The notes beneath the pieces were generated by a model. That model saw only the letters and a list, made by a program, of their open reading frames with translations. It had not been told where the DNA came from and made no database searches. A DNA stretch of 64,000 nt from CAYRES01 sp964423425 (GTDB lineage Bacteria > Actinomycetota > Thermoleophilia > RBG-16-64-13). Positions 44,260 to 52,448 of this stretch are shown here, piece by piece. Where the stretch lies: the NCBI GenBank assembly GCA_964423425.1, contig CAYRES010000011.1, positions 1 to 64,000 of the forward strand, in the 5' to 3' direction. Position 1 is the first letter of the stretch. Each line of letters starts with the position of its first letter. Both the position numbers and the translations under genes were made by a program.

Positions 44260-44592
44260 GTGAATCCGAACTACCAGAAGATGATGAAGCAGGTGCAGAA
44301 GATGCAGGCGGACATGGCCAAGGCTCAAGAGGAGTTGGCCACCGAGGTCGTCGAGGCCTCGGCCGGCGGGGGCATGGTGAAAGCAGCAGTCACGGGTGCC
44401 CTCGAGGTGAAATCCATCACCATAGACCCGGCCGCCGTCGATCCGGACGACGTGGACATGCTCCAAGACATGATCCTTGCCGCCGTGAATGAAGCGCTGC
44501 GCATGGCCCAGGATCTTGCCTCGCAGCGCATGAGCGGCCTCACCTCCGGTCTGAACCTCAACATACCCGGCCTCCCGAACCTCGGCCTCTGA
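44260..44592 (+). CDS. YbaB/EbfC nucleoid-associated protein
   Basis: A 110-residue DNA-binding protein. NYQKMMKQVQKMQADMAKAQEELA is the typical N-terminal helix, VEASAGGGMVKAAVTGALEVKSITIDPAAVDPDDVDMLQDMILAAVNEAL the core, followed by a Met/Gly/Leu-rich tail. It lies between dnaX and recR as in most bacteria. GTG with GAGGAGGA. Confidence 0.95.
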   Translation: MNPNYQKMMKQVQKMQADMAKAQEELATEVVEASAGGGMVKAAVTGALEVKSITIDPAAVDPDDVDMLQDMILAAVNEALRMAQDLASQRMSGLTSGLNLNIPGLPNLGL

Positions 44593-44608
44593 CCTCGACC
44601 GGCCCGGT

Positions 44609-45226
44609 GTGAGCGTCGCCCTCTACAGCCCGGTGGTTCAACGGCTCATCGACGAGCTCGCCAAACTGCCCGGCATAGGCCCGAAGACCGCCCAACGCCT
44701 CACCTTTCACCTCCTGCGTCTGCCCAAGAAAGAGGCGTTGCCTCTGGCGGAGGCCCTGGTCGAGATGAAAGAGGTCATCGGCTTCTGCAGCACATGCTTC
44801 AACTTGACCGATCAGGACCAGTGCGCGGTGTGCCGAGATCCCCGCCGTGACACCTCCCTTCTCTGTGTGGTGGAAGAGGCGAGCGACATCATCTCCGTTG
44901 AGCGCACCCATGAGTACCGTGGTCTCTACCATGTGCTCGGAGGCGCACTCTCTCCCATCGACGGGGTGGGGCCGGAGCATCTGCATCTGGCTGAACTCTT
45001 CGCGCGGGTGCGGGAGGGCAGCATCAAGGAGATCATCGTGGCCGCGAACCCCAACCTCCAGGGCGAGGCCACTGCACTCTTCATCGCCGAGGAACTGAGA
45101 GACATGGTGGCATCCGGTGCGCTCAGGATCACGCGCCCGGCAGCCGGGCTGCCCGTGGGTGGTGACCTGGAATACGCCGATGAAGTCACCTTGGGCCGGG
45201 CCCTGAGGGGCAGGTGCGACCTGTAG
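44609..45226 (+). CDS. recR: Recombination mediator protein RecR
   Basis: A 205-residue RecR. Helix-hairpin-helix LAKLPGIGPKTAQRLTFHLL, the four-Cys zinc finger (CSTCFNLTDQDQCAVCRD) and a Toprim domain (LLCVVEEASDIISVERTHEYRGLYHVLGGALSPIDGVGP) are in order. It helps RecO load RecA at gaps. GTG start coupled closely to ybaB. Confidence 0.97.
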   Translation: MSVALYSPVVQRLIDELAKLPGIGPKTAQRLTFHLLRLPKKEALPLAEALVEMKEVIGFCSTCFNLTDQDQCAVCRDPRRDTSLLCVVEEASDIISVERTHEYRGLYHVLGGALSPIDGVGPEHLHLAELFARVREGSIKEIIVAANPNLQGEATALFIAEELRDMVASGALRITRPAAGLPVGGDLEYADEVTLGRALRGRCDL

Positions 45227-45519
45227 CAGCACGCCCGGCGATCCCTCCGCACGGAGCCCAGTAGGAGAGGACCCTGTGTTACCATGTGTGGATATTCGGT
45301 CGGGCATGGGCGGCTCCCGGCAACACGATTCGCTGTGGCTGGTACCCCACGATCATGCGGCTCGGATCCTCTGGGGAAGCCAGAGCCGTGTTCCGTCACC
45401 GTCCCCGCTCATTACGTTCCATGCTGCGAGCCGTGAGGGAGGCGGTAGCGCCGTGGATGAGACGACGGCTTCCTCCTCTCAAGGGTACAGGCGATCCCTT
45501 CACAAGGAGAGTTTGAGCT

Positions 45520-46092
45520 TTGGGCGCGAGTCTGACAGAAATCCGCTGGCACGGCCGGGGCGGACAGGGTGCCGTCACGGCGGCCAAGATGGTGGCGGAG
45601 ATTGCCGCCGACCGGGGTAAGTGCTTCCAAGCCTTCCCTGAGTACGGTCCGGAACGCTCTGGGGCCCCCATCGTGGCCTTCACCCGACTAAGCAACAATC
45701 CTATCCAATGCTACTCGGCCATCGAGCACCCCAACGTCGTGCTCGTCTTGGACGAAACCCTCCTCGGCGTCGTCGACGTCACCGATGGCGCCCCCGATGA
45801 CGCCATCATCATCGTCAACACCGAGAAGAGCCCTGAGGAGCTTCAGAGGAGGTTCTCCTTCAGCGGCCGGTCGCTCATGACCGTTCCGGCCACGAAGATC
45901 GCCAAAGAGACCCTGGGCCGAGCCATCCCCAACACTCCAATGGTGAGCGCTCTCTCCAAAGTCACCGGCTACTTCTCGCTCGATGAGATCGAGGAACACC
46001 TGACCCACACGTTCGGCAAGAAGTTCCCCGAGAAAGTGGTCAAGGCCAACCTGGAGGCAGCCAAGCGCGGTTACGAGGAGGTCCAGGGATGA
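45520..46092 (+). CDS. porG: 2-oxoacid:ferredoxin oxidoreductase gamma subunit
   Basis: A 190-residue gamma subunit. EIRWHGRGGQGAVTAAKMVAEIA and FQAFPEYGPERSGAPIVAFTRLS are its signatures. In the four-subunit enzyme it helps bind CoA near the alpha/beta active site. TTG start with AAGGAG about ten bases upstream. It opens the gamma-delta-alpha-beta operon, an order typical of pyruvate (POR) or branched-chain (VOR) enzymes of Archaea and Thermotogae. The 293-bp stretch upstream (45227-45519) holds nothing I recognise. Confidence 0.93.
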   Translation: MGASLTEIRWHGRGGQGAVTAAKMVAEIAADRGKCFQAFPEYGPERSGAPIVAFTRLSNNPIQCYSAIEHPNVVLVLDETLLGVVDVTDGAPDDAIIIVNTEKSPEELQRRFSFSGRSLMTVPATKIAKETLGRAIPNTPMVSALSKVTGYFSLDEIEEHLTHTFGKKFPEKVVKANLEAAKRGYEEVQG

Positions 46093-46415
46093 AGTGGCAG
46101 ATCCAGGATATTCAGAAGTGGCCCCCCGAGAAGCATGAGATCGGCCACCATATCCCCGAAGCGGGCAACTCCTGCTACTACCGCACCGGCGGGTGGCGCA
46201 GCGAGCGTCCGCAGCGTGACGAAGAGAAGTGCACCCAGTGCCTGTTCTGTTACTTCTACTGCCCCGATAGTTCCGTCGTCGTCGAAGGGCAGAAGGTAGT
46301 AGCCTTCGACCTCGAACACTGCAAGGGCTGCGGCATCTGCGCTGCAGAGTGCCCCGCCGACGCCATCACGATGCACTTGGAGACCGACTTCCAGGACGAT
46401 GGGGGTGAAGAATGA
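46089..46415 (+). CDS. porD: 2-oxoacid:ferredoxin oxidoreductase delta subunit (2x[4Fe-4S])
   Basis: A 108-residue ferredoxin-like subunit. Two cluster motifs are complete: CTQCLFCYFYCP and CKGCGICAAECP. It passes electrons from the TPP site to external ferredoxin. ATG overlaps the gamma stop and its own stop overlaps the alpha start. Confidence 0.95.
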   Translation: MKWQIQDIQKWPPEKHEIGHHIPEAGNSCYYRTGGWRSERPQRDEEKCTQCLFCYFYCPDSSVVVEGQKVVAFDLEHCKGCGICAAECPADAITMHLETDFQDDGGEE

Positions 46416-47605
46416 GCACCGCCCCGATTCTGGCCGTTACCGGCAATCAGGCCGTCGCCATGGCCATGAAGCAGATCAACCCCGACCTCGTGGCCGCCTA
46501 CCCGATTACTCCGCAGACCGACGTGGTGCAGCAATTCAGCGAGTTCGTCGCCGACGGTCTCGTCAAGTCTGAATTCGTGACCGTGGAGTCCGAACACTCA
46601 GCCATGAGCGCATGCGTAGGCTCTGCCTCGGCCGGCGCTCGCACCATGACCGCCACCAGCTCCGCCGGCTTCGCCCTCATGTGGGAAATGCTCTACGTGG
46701 CAGCGTCCATGCGTTGTCCCATCGTCATGACCACGGTGAACCGGGCGCTCTCCGGCCCCATCAACATCCACTGCGACCACTCCGACACCATGGGCGGCCG
46801 CGATTCAGGCTGGATACAGATCTACAACGAAGATGCACAAGAGGCTTATGACGCCACAGTGATGAGCTTCCCCATCGCCGAGCATGCGAGCGTCCGCCTG
46901 CCGGTCATGAATATGTACGACGGGTTCATCATCTCCGGGGCCATCGGCCCCCTGCAGGCCCTCACCGACGAGGAAGTGCAGCAGTTCATCGGCGAGGCTC
47001 CTGTCTATCCCGGCCTGCTCGATCCCGACCATCCCATCACGGTGGGCCCCTTCGACGGCCTCCATGGCTACTACTACGAAGCCAAGGTGAGCCAACAGCG
47101 GGCCATGGATGCCAGCCTCGCCGTCATCCAAGAGACCTACGACCGCTACGCCGCTCTCACGGGTAGGCAGTATCAGCACCTCATGAAGTACAAGATGGAT
47201 GACGCCGACATCGCCATCATCGTGGCCAACTCCGCGGCCGGTAACGCCCGCAACGTGGTCGATGCGCTTCGCGCCGAAGACATCAAGGCCGGGGTCATCA
47301 AGCTCCACACCTTCCGTCCGTTCCCTGCAGCCGAGTACGCCGAGGCTCTCGCCGGCTGCAAAGCCGTGGGTGTCATGGACAGAGCCGACTCTTTCGGCGC
47401 CATGGGTGGTCCCCTGTATCTCGAGATACTGGCCGCTCTTTACAAGCACGGCGTCCAGACAAAGGTGGGGAGCTTCATCTACGGCCTGGGCGGCCGTGAG
47501 GTCTTCCCCCACGACATCGAGCGCGCGTTCCGCATGCTGAAGGATGCCGCCGATGGAGCCGACCTGCCACAGTCCCGCGTCTACCTGAACATGAAGGGAG
47601 CTTGA
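46412..47605 (+). CDS. porA: 2-oxoacid:ferredoxin oxidoreductase alpha subunit
   Basis: A 397-residue alpha subunit. GNQAVAMAMKQINPDLVAAYPITPQTDVVQQFSEF and VESEHSAMSACVGSASAGARTMTATSSAGFALMWEM are family hallmarks. GVMDRADSFGAMGGPLYLE near the C terminus is typical of pyruvate-type enzymes. With porG, porD and porB it oxidises a 2-oxoacid, most likely pyruvate, to acyl-CoA and CO2. Confidence 0.95.
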   Translation: MSTAPILAVTGNQAVAMAMKQINPDLVAAYPITPQTDVVQQFSEFVADGLVKSEFVTVESEHSAMSACVGSASAGARTMTATSSAGFALMWEMLYVAASMRCPIVMTTVNRALSGPINIHCDHSDTMGGRDSGWIQIYNEDAQEAYDATVMSFPIAEHASVRLPVMNMYDGFIISGAIGPLQALTDEEVQQFIGEAPVYPGLLDPDHPITVGPFDGLHGYYYEAKVSQQRAMDASLAVIQETYDRYAALTGRQYQHLMKYKMDDADIAIIVANSAAGNARNVVDALRAEDIKAGVIKLHTFRPFPAAEYAEALAGCKAVGVMDRADSFGAMGGPLYLEILAALYKHGVQTKVGSFIYGLGGREVFPHDIERAFRMLKDAADGADLPQSRVYLNMKGA

Positions 47606-47609
47606 GCCC

Positions 47610-48557
47610 ATGGCCACCAAGCTTTCACCCAAGAAGTATGTCGAGCGCAAAGAACGCCTCGCGGGTGGGCATCGCCTCTGCGCCGGGTGCGGAGCGAGCA
47701 TAGTCGTCCGCAACGTCCTCATGGGTGCCAAGGATTACCCCGTTGTGGTGGGAGCGGCCACCGGCTGCCTCGAGGTCTCGACGTCGCTCTACCCCTACAC
47801 GTCCTGGAAGGATTCCTACATCCACACCGCCTTTGAGAACGTAGCCGCCACCGTGTCCGGAGCCGAGGCCGCCTTCCAAAGCCTCAAGGCACAGGGCAAG
47901 ACCGACAAGCCCTACAAGTTCGTGGCCTTCGGCGGCGACGGCGGCACGTACGACATCGGCATTCAGTCCCTCTCCGGCGCACTCGAGCGTGGGCACGACT
48001 TCGTCTACGTCTGCTACGACAACGGCGCCTATATGAATACCGGTTTCCAGCGTTCCGGAGCCACCCCGCTGGGCGCGTGGACCACCACCACGCCCACGGG
48101 CAAGGTCAAGCCCGGCAAACAGCAGCAGCGCAAGAACCTCACGCAGATCGCCGCCGCCCACAACGTGCCCTACGTGGCCCAGGCCTCCATTCACAACTTC
48201 CGCGACCTGATCTCCAAGGCTGAGACCGCTTTCGAGACCGAAGGTCCAGCGGTGCTGGTGGTACTCTCCACCTGCCCGCGCGGCTGGCGGTCAGACCCCT
48301 CCCAGTCGGTGGAGATGGCCCGCATGATGGTCCAGTCGTGCTACTGGCCGCTCTATGAGGTCATCGACGGCGACTACGCCCTCAACTTCGATCCGAAGGA
48401 CAAGAAGATCCCAGTTACCGACTGGATGAAGCTGCAGGGGCGCTTCAGCCACCTCTTCACCGAGGAGAACGAGCACATCGTCAACGAGCTTCAGGCCTAT
48501 GTCGACCGGGAGTGGGACAAGTTGAAGAAGCTGGCCTCGCTGTCTGCAGAGCAGTAG
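47610..48557 (+). CDS. porB: 2-oxoacid:ferredoxin oxidoreductase beta subunit (TPP-binding)
   Basis: A 315-residue beta subunit. TPP and Mg binding is shown by AFGGDGGTYDIGIQSLSGALERGHDFVYVCYDNGAYMNTG. The Cys in GHRLCAGCGASIVVRNVL and later Cys residues ligate the proximal [4Fe-4S] cluster. Starts four bases after porA and is followed by a strong terminator. Confidence 0.95.
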   Translation: MATKLSPKKYVERKERLAGGHRLCAGCGASIVVRNVLMGAKDYPVVVGAATGCLEVSTSLYPYTSWKDSYIHTAFENVAATVSGAEAAFQSLKAQGKTDKPYKFVAFGGDGGTYDIGIQSLSGALERGHDFVYVCYDNGAYMNTGFQRSGATPLGAWTTTTPTGKVKPGKQQQRKNLTQIAAAHNVPYVAQASIHNFRDLISKAETAFETEGPAVLVVLSTCPRGWRSDPSQSVEMARMMVQSCYWPLYEVIDGDYALNFDPKDKKIPVTDWMKLQGRFSHLFTEENEHIVNELQAYVDREWDKLKKLASLSAEQ

Positions 48558-48598
48558 CCCCCGGCTTCCTGCGTCCGCACAGACTGCGGGCGGTTCTT

Positions 48599-48632
48599 GG
48601 GGATGGGGACCCGGCCACGGGTCCCCATCCCC
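48599..48632 (+). terminator. Intrinsic terminator of por operon
   Basis: A perfect 15-bp stem (48599-48613 with 48618-48632), loop GCCA, followed by CTTCTCTT. The convergent GGDEF gene ends just beyond. Confidence 0.85.
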
Positions 48633-48638
48633 CTTCTC

Positions 48639-50171
48639 TTACCCCGGGTTCGCCACTACGACCCGATTCCTCCCACTGCGCTTCGCGGCATTCAGAGCCA
48701 ACCTCGCCCTCTCGACCAGATCGTGTCCGCCGGCAGCTCCCCCAGCCGCATACGAAGCAACTCCGGCGCTCACGGTGAGATGTTCCACCGACCGGCGCTG
48801 AACCACGAACGTATGTGTCTCTACTGCGAGCCGTATACGCTCCGCCACACCCTCACCGATCTCCGCACCGGTCTCAGGCAGAAGTAGTGTGAATTCCCCG
48901 CCGACCGACCGGCCGAGCACATCCGATGACCGCGTCTGCTCACTCACCAGCTGCGCCACCTCCGCGATCACCTTGTCCCCGATGTGCGCTCCATACTCCT
49001 CGTTCATCCGTCCAAGTGCATCGATATCGAAGCAGATGCATGAAAGCGGCCTCGAGTACCGGACGGCTCGAGCCACCTCGCGGCGGAAGAGGGCGAGAAA
49101 GTGGTTCTGGGTGTACACACCGGTGAGGGCATCCCTGATCTCCGCCTCGCTGAGTTCCTCTGCATACATTGCCCGGGAGAAACCGAGAGAGAGAAGCGGG
49201 CGCAGGCGGATGAGAAGCTCGGGGCGGTCCACCTCAGGGCTGTCCGAGATCGCGTACAAGAGCCCGCGCACGGCGCCTCGATGCTCGAGAGAAAGGACGG
49301 CACAAGAACGGGCGGAGGGGAAATGCTGATCGTGGCTGAAGGGAAGACCGGTCTCAACGTATGCACCTCTCCGAATCGCCTCCTTCAGCGGCACAGGCAG
49401 CGCTGAACGGCGGTATCCCGGCGAGACTCCATCTCCGTCTTGCAGCCCGTGAACCACTTCCGGCTCCCCGCCACCCTCCGGGAGCAACAGCGCAAGCATC
49501 CTGTCGGCAGTCCACCCTTCGCGGATAATCCGCTCTGCTTCGAGCAAGTATCCTCGCAGATCGCTCACCTGCCCCAGACGCTCACCCGCCTGGCGAATGG
49601 CGGTGTCGTGGCTGTTTCGCTCCTCTATCCGGGAGGCGAGTTCGAGGATCTGTTCGTGTTCGGTCTCCCGCCCACGCTTCTCGGCGACAACCTCTTCCCT
49701 CACTTGAGTGAGAACCCTTCGAAGCCCGGAGAACGCTCCCACCTCCTCCTCCGTCCACACAGCGCCCCCTGCCAGCTCCTGCTGAAGTCGTTTCAGCGGG
49801 CGATCCAGGCGCGTCCTACTCACGTACCACTGAACGGGCAAGAGGACCAGGAGCTCCGTCAGCCACACCGTAACCCCCACGAGCGCCAGTTCCCGGCTGC
49901 TCAGCGGCAACCAGAGGGAGCCGAGCGCCACCAGCAGCATCGCGACCAGCAGGGCGGCCACCAACGTCATAGGCAACAGCGAGGCGGCAAAGAAGGTGGG
50001 CGACGCGGGGGAGAGCGTGGGCGACGCGGGGGAGAGCGTGGGCGACGCGGGGGAGCGGCCCGCCGGGTCGGATCGCGCCTCCATCTCCGACGATGTCCAC
50101 ACCCGGCTGGTCTTTGCGCCCTCTGTCGCCTGCCTGCTGTGCTTCACGTATTGAACCGTCTTTCTTTGCAA
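48639..50171 (-). CDS. Membrane GGDEF-domain protein with degenerate active site
   Basis: Up to 510 residues. An N-terminal SPASPT repeat precedes two membrane helices (MTLVAALLVAMLLVALGSLW and ELALVGVTVWLTELLVLLPV), a coiled linker and a GAF-like region. A C-terminal GGDEF domain has DIDALGRMNEEYG, but the signature reads VGGEF (residues 423-427) instead of GG(D/E)EF, so the catalytic acidic residue is replaced by Gly. The inhibitory I-site RSSD lies exactly five residues before it and is intact. The protein therefore probably binds c-di-GMP without making it. Start uncertain: TTG at 50171, GTG at 50147 and ATG at 50084 are in frame and none has a strong Shine-Dalgarno. Confidence 0.85.
   Translation of the reverse strand: MQRKTVQYVKHSRQATEGAKTSRVWTSSEMEARSDPAGRSPASPTLSPASPTLSPASPTFFAASLLPMTLVAALLVAMLLVALGSLWLPLSSRELALVGVTVWLTELLVLLPVQWYVSRTRLDRPLKRLQQELAGGAVWTEEEVGAFSGLRRVLTQVREEVVAEKRGRETEHEQILELASRIEERNSHDTAIRQAGERLGQVSDLRGYLLEAERIIREGWTADRMLALLLPEGGGEPEVVHGLQDGDGVSPGYRRSALPVPLKEAIRRGAYVETGLPFSHDQHFPSARSCAVLSLEHRGAVRGLLYAISDSPEVDRPELLIRLRPLLSLGFSRAMYAEELSEAEIRDALTGVYTQNHFLALFRREVARAVRYSRPLSCICFDIDALGRMNEEYGAHIGDKVIAEVAQLVSEQTRSSDVLGRSVGGEFTLLLPETGAEIGEGVAERIRLAVETHTFVVQRRSVEHLTVSAGVASYAAGGAAGGHDLVERARLALNAAKRSGRNRVVVANPG
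49996..50056 (-). repeat. 21-bp tandem repeat encoding SPASPTL
   Basis: Two full copies and most of a third of a 21-bp unit (GTGGGCGACGCGGGGGAGAGC on the plus strand, shown here with one base over 20 omitted as needed) lie in the N-terminal coding part of the GGDEF gene. In frame it encodes a seven-residue Ser/Pro repeat before the first membrane helix. Confidence 0.85.
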
Positions 50172-50244
50172 GTCTTCGTGGGTCCGGTAGAATTCATTGC
50201 TCTTCTTCTATGTATCGTCCTTCTCGGCAAGAGGTTGAATCCCC

Positions 50245-51600
50245 GTGGCTACGCCAGACGCAAGCCGGTTACCTGAGACCATCACTGCAGTCGACGCCGC
50301 AGGCAACCCTGTGGTAGTCATCGGACCGCAGGAAGACAAGCGGGAACGCACCAAAATCGTCGTCATGAAGTTCGGCGGCACTTCCGTGGCCGACGCAGAC
50401 TGCATCAAGAGAGTAGCGCGCCGAATCGTCGACACTCATCGCTCGGGCCACCCGGTGGTCGCCGTCGTGTCCGCCCGAGGCGACACCACCGACGAACTCA
50501 TCGAGCTCGCCCATGAGATCTCCCCCCGCCCCCTCGAGAGGGAGATGGACATGCTCCTCTCCACGGGAGAGCGTATCTCGGCGGCACTCGTGACCATGGC
50601 CATTCACGATCTCGGCTGCAAGGCCATCTCCTTCACGGGCTCCCAGGCCGGTATCGTGACCGATACCGCCCACACCAAGGCCAAGATCGTGGGCATCAAA
50701 CCCAAGCGGGTACAGGATGCTCTCGACGAAGGAAGAATCGTACTGGTTGCGGGCTTTCAGGGCGTTTCCATAGACAACGACGTCACCACTCTGGGCAGGG
50801 GGGGCTCCGATACGACTGCAGTAGCCTTGGCCGCCAGCCTCAATGCCGAGGTCTGCGAGATCTACACGGATGTCGACGGCGTCTACACCGCCGACCCCCG
50901 GGCGGTGTCGGACGCCCGCAAACTCGAGAGCATCTCCTACGAAGAGATGCTGGAGATGGCAGCCAGCGGGGCCAAGGTGCTCATGCTTCGCTGCGTGGAG
51001 TTCGGCCGCCGCTACGGAGTGCCGATTCATGTTCGCTCCAGCTTCGTAGACGTGCCCGGTACGTGGATCAGACAGGAAGAGGAAACCATGGAACAAGCTA
51101 TCGTCTCGGGCATCACTTACGCGTTGGACGACGCGAAGGTCACAGTCCATCGCCTGCCCGACCGCCCCGGCGTGGCAGCAGGCATCTTCACGGCCCTGGC
51201 GAAAGCCAATGTCAACGTCGACATGATCATCCAGAACATCTCGGAGAGAGGAACCACCGACGTATCTTTCACCGTGAGCCAGGAAGATCTTCCGCTCGTG
51301 GATATGGTACTCAGCGCCTTCAAGGACGACCTGGGCTTCGACCGCATCGAATCCGATGCCAACATGGCCAAGCTCTCCTTGGTCGGTGCGGGCATGAAGA
51401 GCAACCCCGGAGTGGCCGCCAAGATGTTCGAAGTGCTCGCCCAACACAACATCAATATCTACATGATCTCCACGAGTTCCATCAAGATCTCCTGCGTGGT
51501 GGCCAAGGACCGCATCGACGAAGCGGTCAAGGCGCTCCACCAGGCCTTCAACCTCGATGACAGTCTCGTGGAGAGGGAGCAGGGGGCATCGGTCAAGTAG
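50245..51600 (+). CDS. lysC: Aspartate kinase
   Basis: A 451-residue aspartokinase, first enzyme of the Lys/Thr/Met/DAP branch. KIVVMKFGGTSVADADCIKRVA is the nucleotide-binding start. VVSARGDTTDELIELA and LGRGGSDTTAVALAASLNAEVCEIYTDVDGVYTADPR follow. Two ACT domains occupy the C terminus (VHRLPDRPGVAAGIFTALAKANVNVDMIIQN, and SLVGAGMKSNPGVAAKMFEVLAQHNINIYMIS) for allosteric control. An internal ATG at 51088 with a good ribosome site could yield a separate beta subunit. About 30 extra N-terminal residues precede the kinase core, so the true start may be the later GTG/ATG near residue 40. Confidence 0.97.
   Translation: MATPDASRLPETITAVDAAGNPVVVIGPQEDKRERTKIVVMKFGGTSVADADCIKRVARRIVDTHRSGHPVVAVVSARGDTTDELIELAHEISPRPLEREMDMLLSTGERISAALVTMAIHDLGCKAISFTGSQAGIVTDTAHTKAKIVGIKPKRVQDALDEGRIVLVAGFQGVSIDNDVTTLGRGGSDTTAVALAASLNAEVCEIYTDVDGVYTADPRAVSDARKLESISYEEMLEMAASGAKVLMLRCVEFGRRYGVPIHVRSSFVDVPGTWIRQEEETMEQAIVSGITYALDDAKVTVHRLPDRPGVAAGIFTALAKANVNVDMIIQNISERGTTDVSFTVSQEDLPLVDMVLSAFKDDLGFDRIESDANMAKLSLVGAGMKSNPGVAAKMFEVLAQHNINIYMISTSSIKISCVVAKDRIDEAVKALHQAFNLDDSLVEREQGASVK
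51070..51090 (+). promoter_or_regulatory. Internal ribosome-binding site and start for LysC beta subunit
   Basis: CAGGAAGAGGAAACC precedes ATG at 51088, in frame within lysC. The peptide begins MEQAIVSGITYALDDAKVT, aligning with the beta-subunit start MEEAVLTG known in Corynebacterium LysC. It would give a 170-residue regulatory subunit. Confidence 0.6.
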
Positions 51601-51625
51601 GCTCCGCGCCATCCGACGCCCATTG

Positions 51626-51667
51626 AAGCAGCAAGAGCCCCGCACTCGTCGGGGACTCTTGCTGCTT
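51626..51667 (+). terminator. Terminator of lysC
   Basis: A 12-bp stem (51626-51637 with 51656-51667) continues with CCCCG/CGGGG past a single bulged A; the loop is CACTCGT-like. Located 26 bp after the stop. Confidence 0.85.
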
Positions 51668-51732
51668 GATCCTTCACCAATCCCCTGAGCGCAGCCCGGT
51701 GAACTCAGGGTCACGATTCAGGTCGACCTACC

Positions 51733-52287
51733 CTAACGGCTCCTCCCGTGCTGCCTGCCGTTGCCGTCCGCAGAACGATTGGGCGTACCTCCGCAATTCT
51801 CGGTCCCCTCACAATCCGCGGGGCCTTCGCCGGAGCACTCATCTCCCGTACGGGACTCGGCACGCTCCATGTGTCGGGTGCGCTCGGCCGCCTGGTCACA
51901 GCCGGCGGCACCAGCACTGCATTCTTCACCGTTGCGCACGCACTCTCCCGTAGCGTCGCATTGCCCTCCGCACGCCTCACCATCGAGACTCCGTTCGCGA
52001 GTGCGGACTTGGCTCTGTTCACCGTCGCCGTCGCATTCCTCGCAGGCTTCGTCGCGAGTGCGCTGTCTCACTGTCTCACGCGTGGCTTCGCCTACGGCGA
52101 CCGCACCACTTGCCACACTCGCCATCTCAGTTCCCGATCCGCCGGCGATTGTGTCTGCCGCCGATGGCGCGTCAAACGCAAGAGAGGTATCTGCTTCGTC
52201 CGGCGCAGCCACAGCCAGCCCGGCCGCTGCGAGCAGAAGCACACCTGCCAGGACAGCAGCACCCACGATCCTTCGTTTCGTAACCAT
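51733..52287 (-). CDS. Secreted Cys-rich acidic protein
   Basis: A 184-residue exported protein. The signal peptide is VTKRRIVGAAVLAGVLLLAAAGLAVAA, with cleavage likely after AVAA. The mature part is rich in Glu, Arg, Gly and Asp and carries ten cysteines in pairs such as CEEC, CGGQC and CEGTENC, an even number that could form five disulfides or bind metal. No family recognised. ATG at 52287 has AAGGAG five bases upstream. It lies downstream of a two-component operon and shares its candidate regulatory repeat. Confidence 0.75.
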   Translation of the reverse strand: MVTKRRIVGAAVLAGVLLLAAAGLAVAAPDEADTSLAFDAPSAADTIAGGSGTEMASVASGAVAVGEATRETVRQRTRDEACEECDGDGEQSQVRTRERSLDGEACGGQCDATGECVRNGEECSAGAAGCDQAAERTRHMERAESRTGDECSGEGPADCEGTENCGGTPNRSADGNGRQHGRSR

Positions 52288-52344
52288 ATACACTCCTTCC
52301 TGAGCCCGCCGTCGAAGGCGGAGCGCTCATCAGTTCGCAAGACA

Positions 52345-52389
52345 AGTGTACGAATCACCCGTGAAGCTCACATGAGCTTCGGGTGAGAA
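52345..52389 (-). promoter_or_regulatory. Candidate response-regulator site and promoter of the Cys-rich gene
   Basis: Read on the minus strand: TTCTCA (52389-52384), AGCTCA (52378-52373) and GCTTCA (52367-52362), three half-sites with an 11-bp period, followed by a -10-like TACACT (52350-52345). The arrangement fits activation by an OmpR-type regulator. A perfect palindrome (GAAGCTCA-CA-TGAGCTTC, 52363-52380) overlaps it and could also be a stem-loop. Confidence 0.5.
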
Positions 52390-52448
52390 TCCTCTCATTC
52401 CCTTCAGGGGTGACTATCGGTCCACAACGGAAAAGAAGGCACCCCACA

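Noticed and set aside
45227..45519. Possible riboswitch or leader before porG
   Set aside because: I found no recognisable aptamer class or clear terminator-antiterminator fold by eye.
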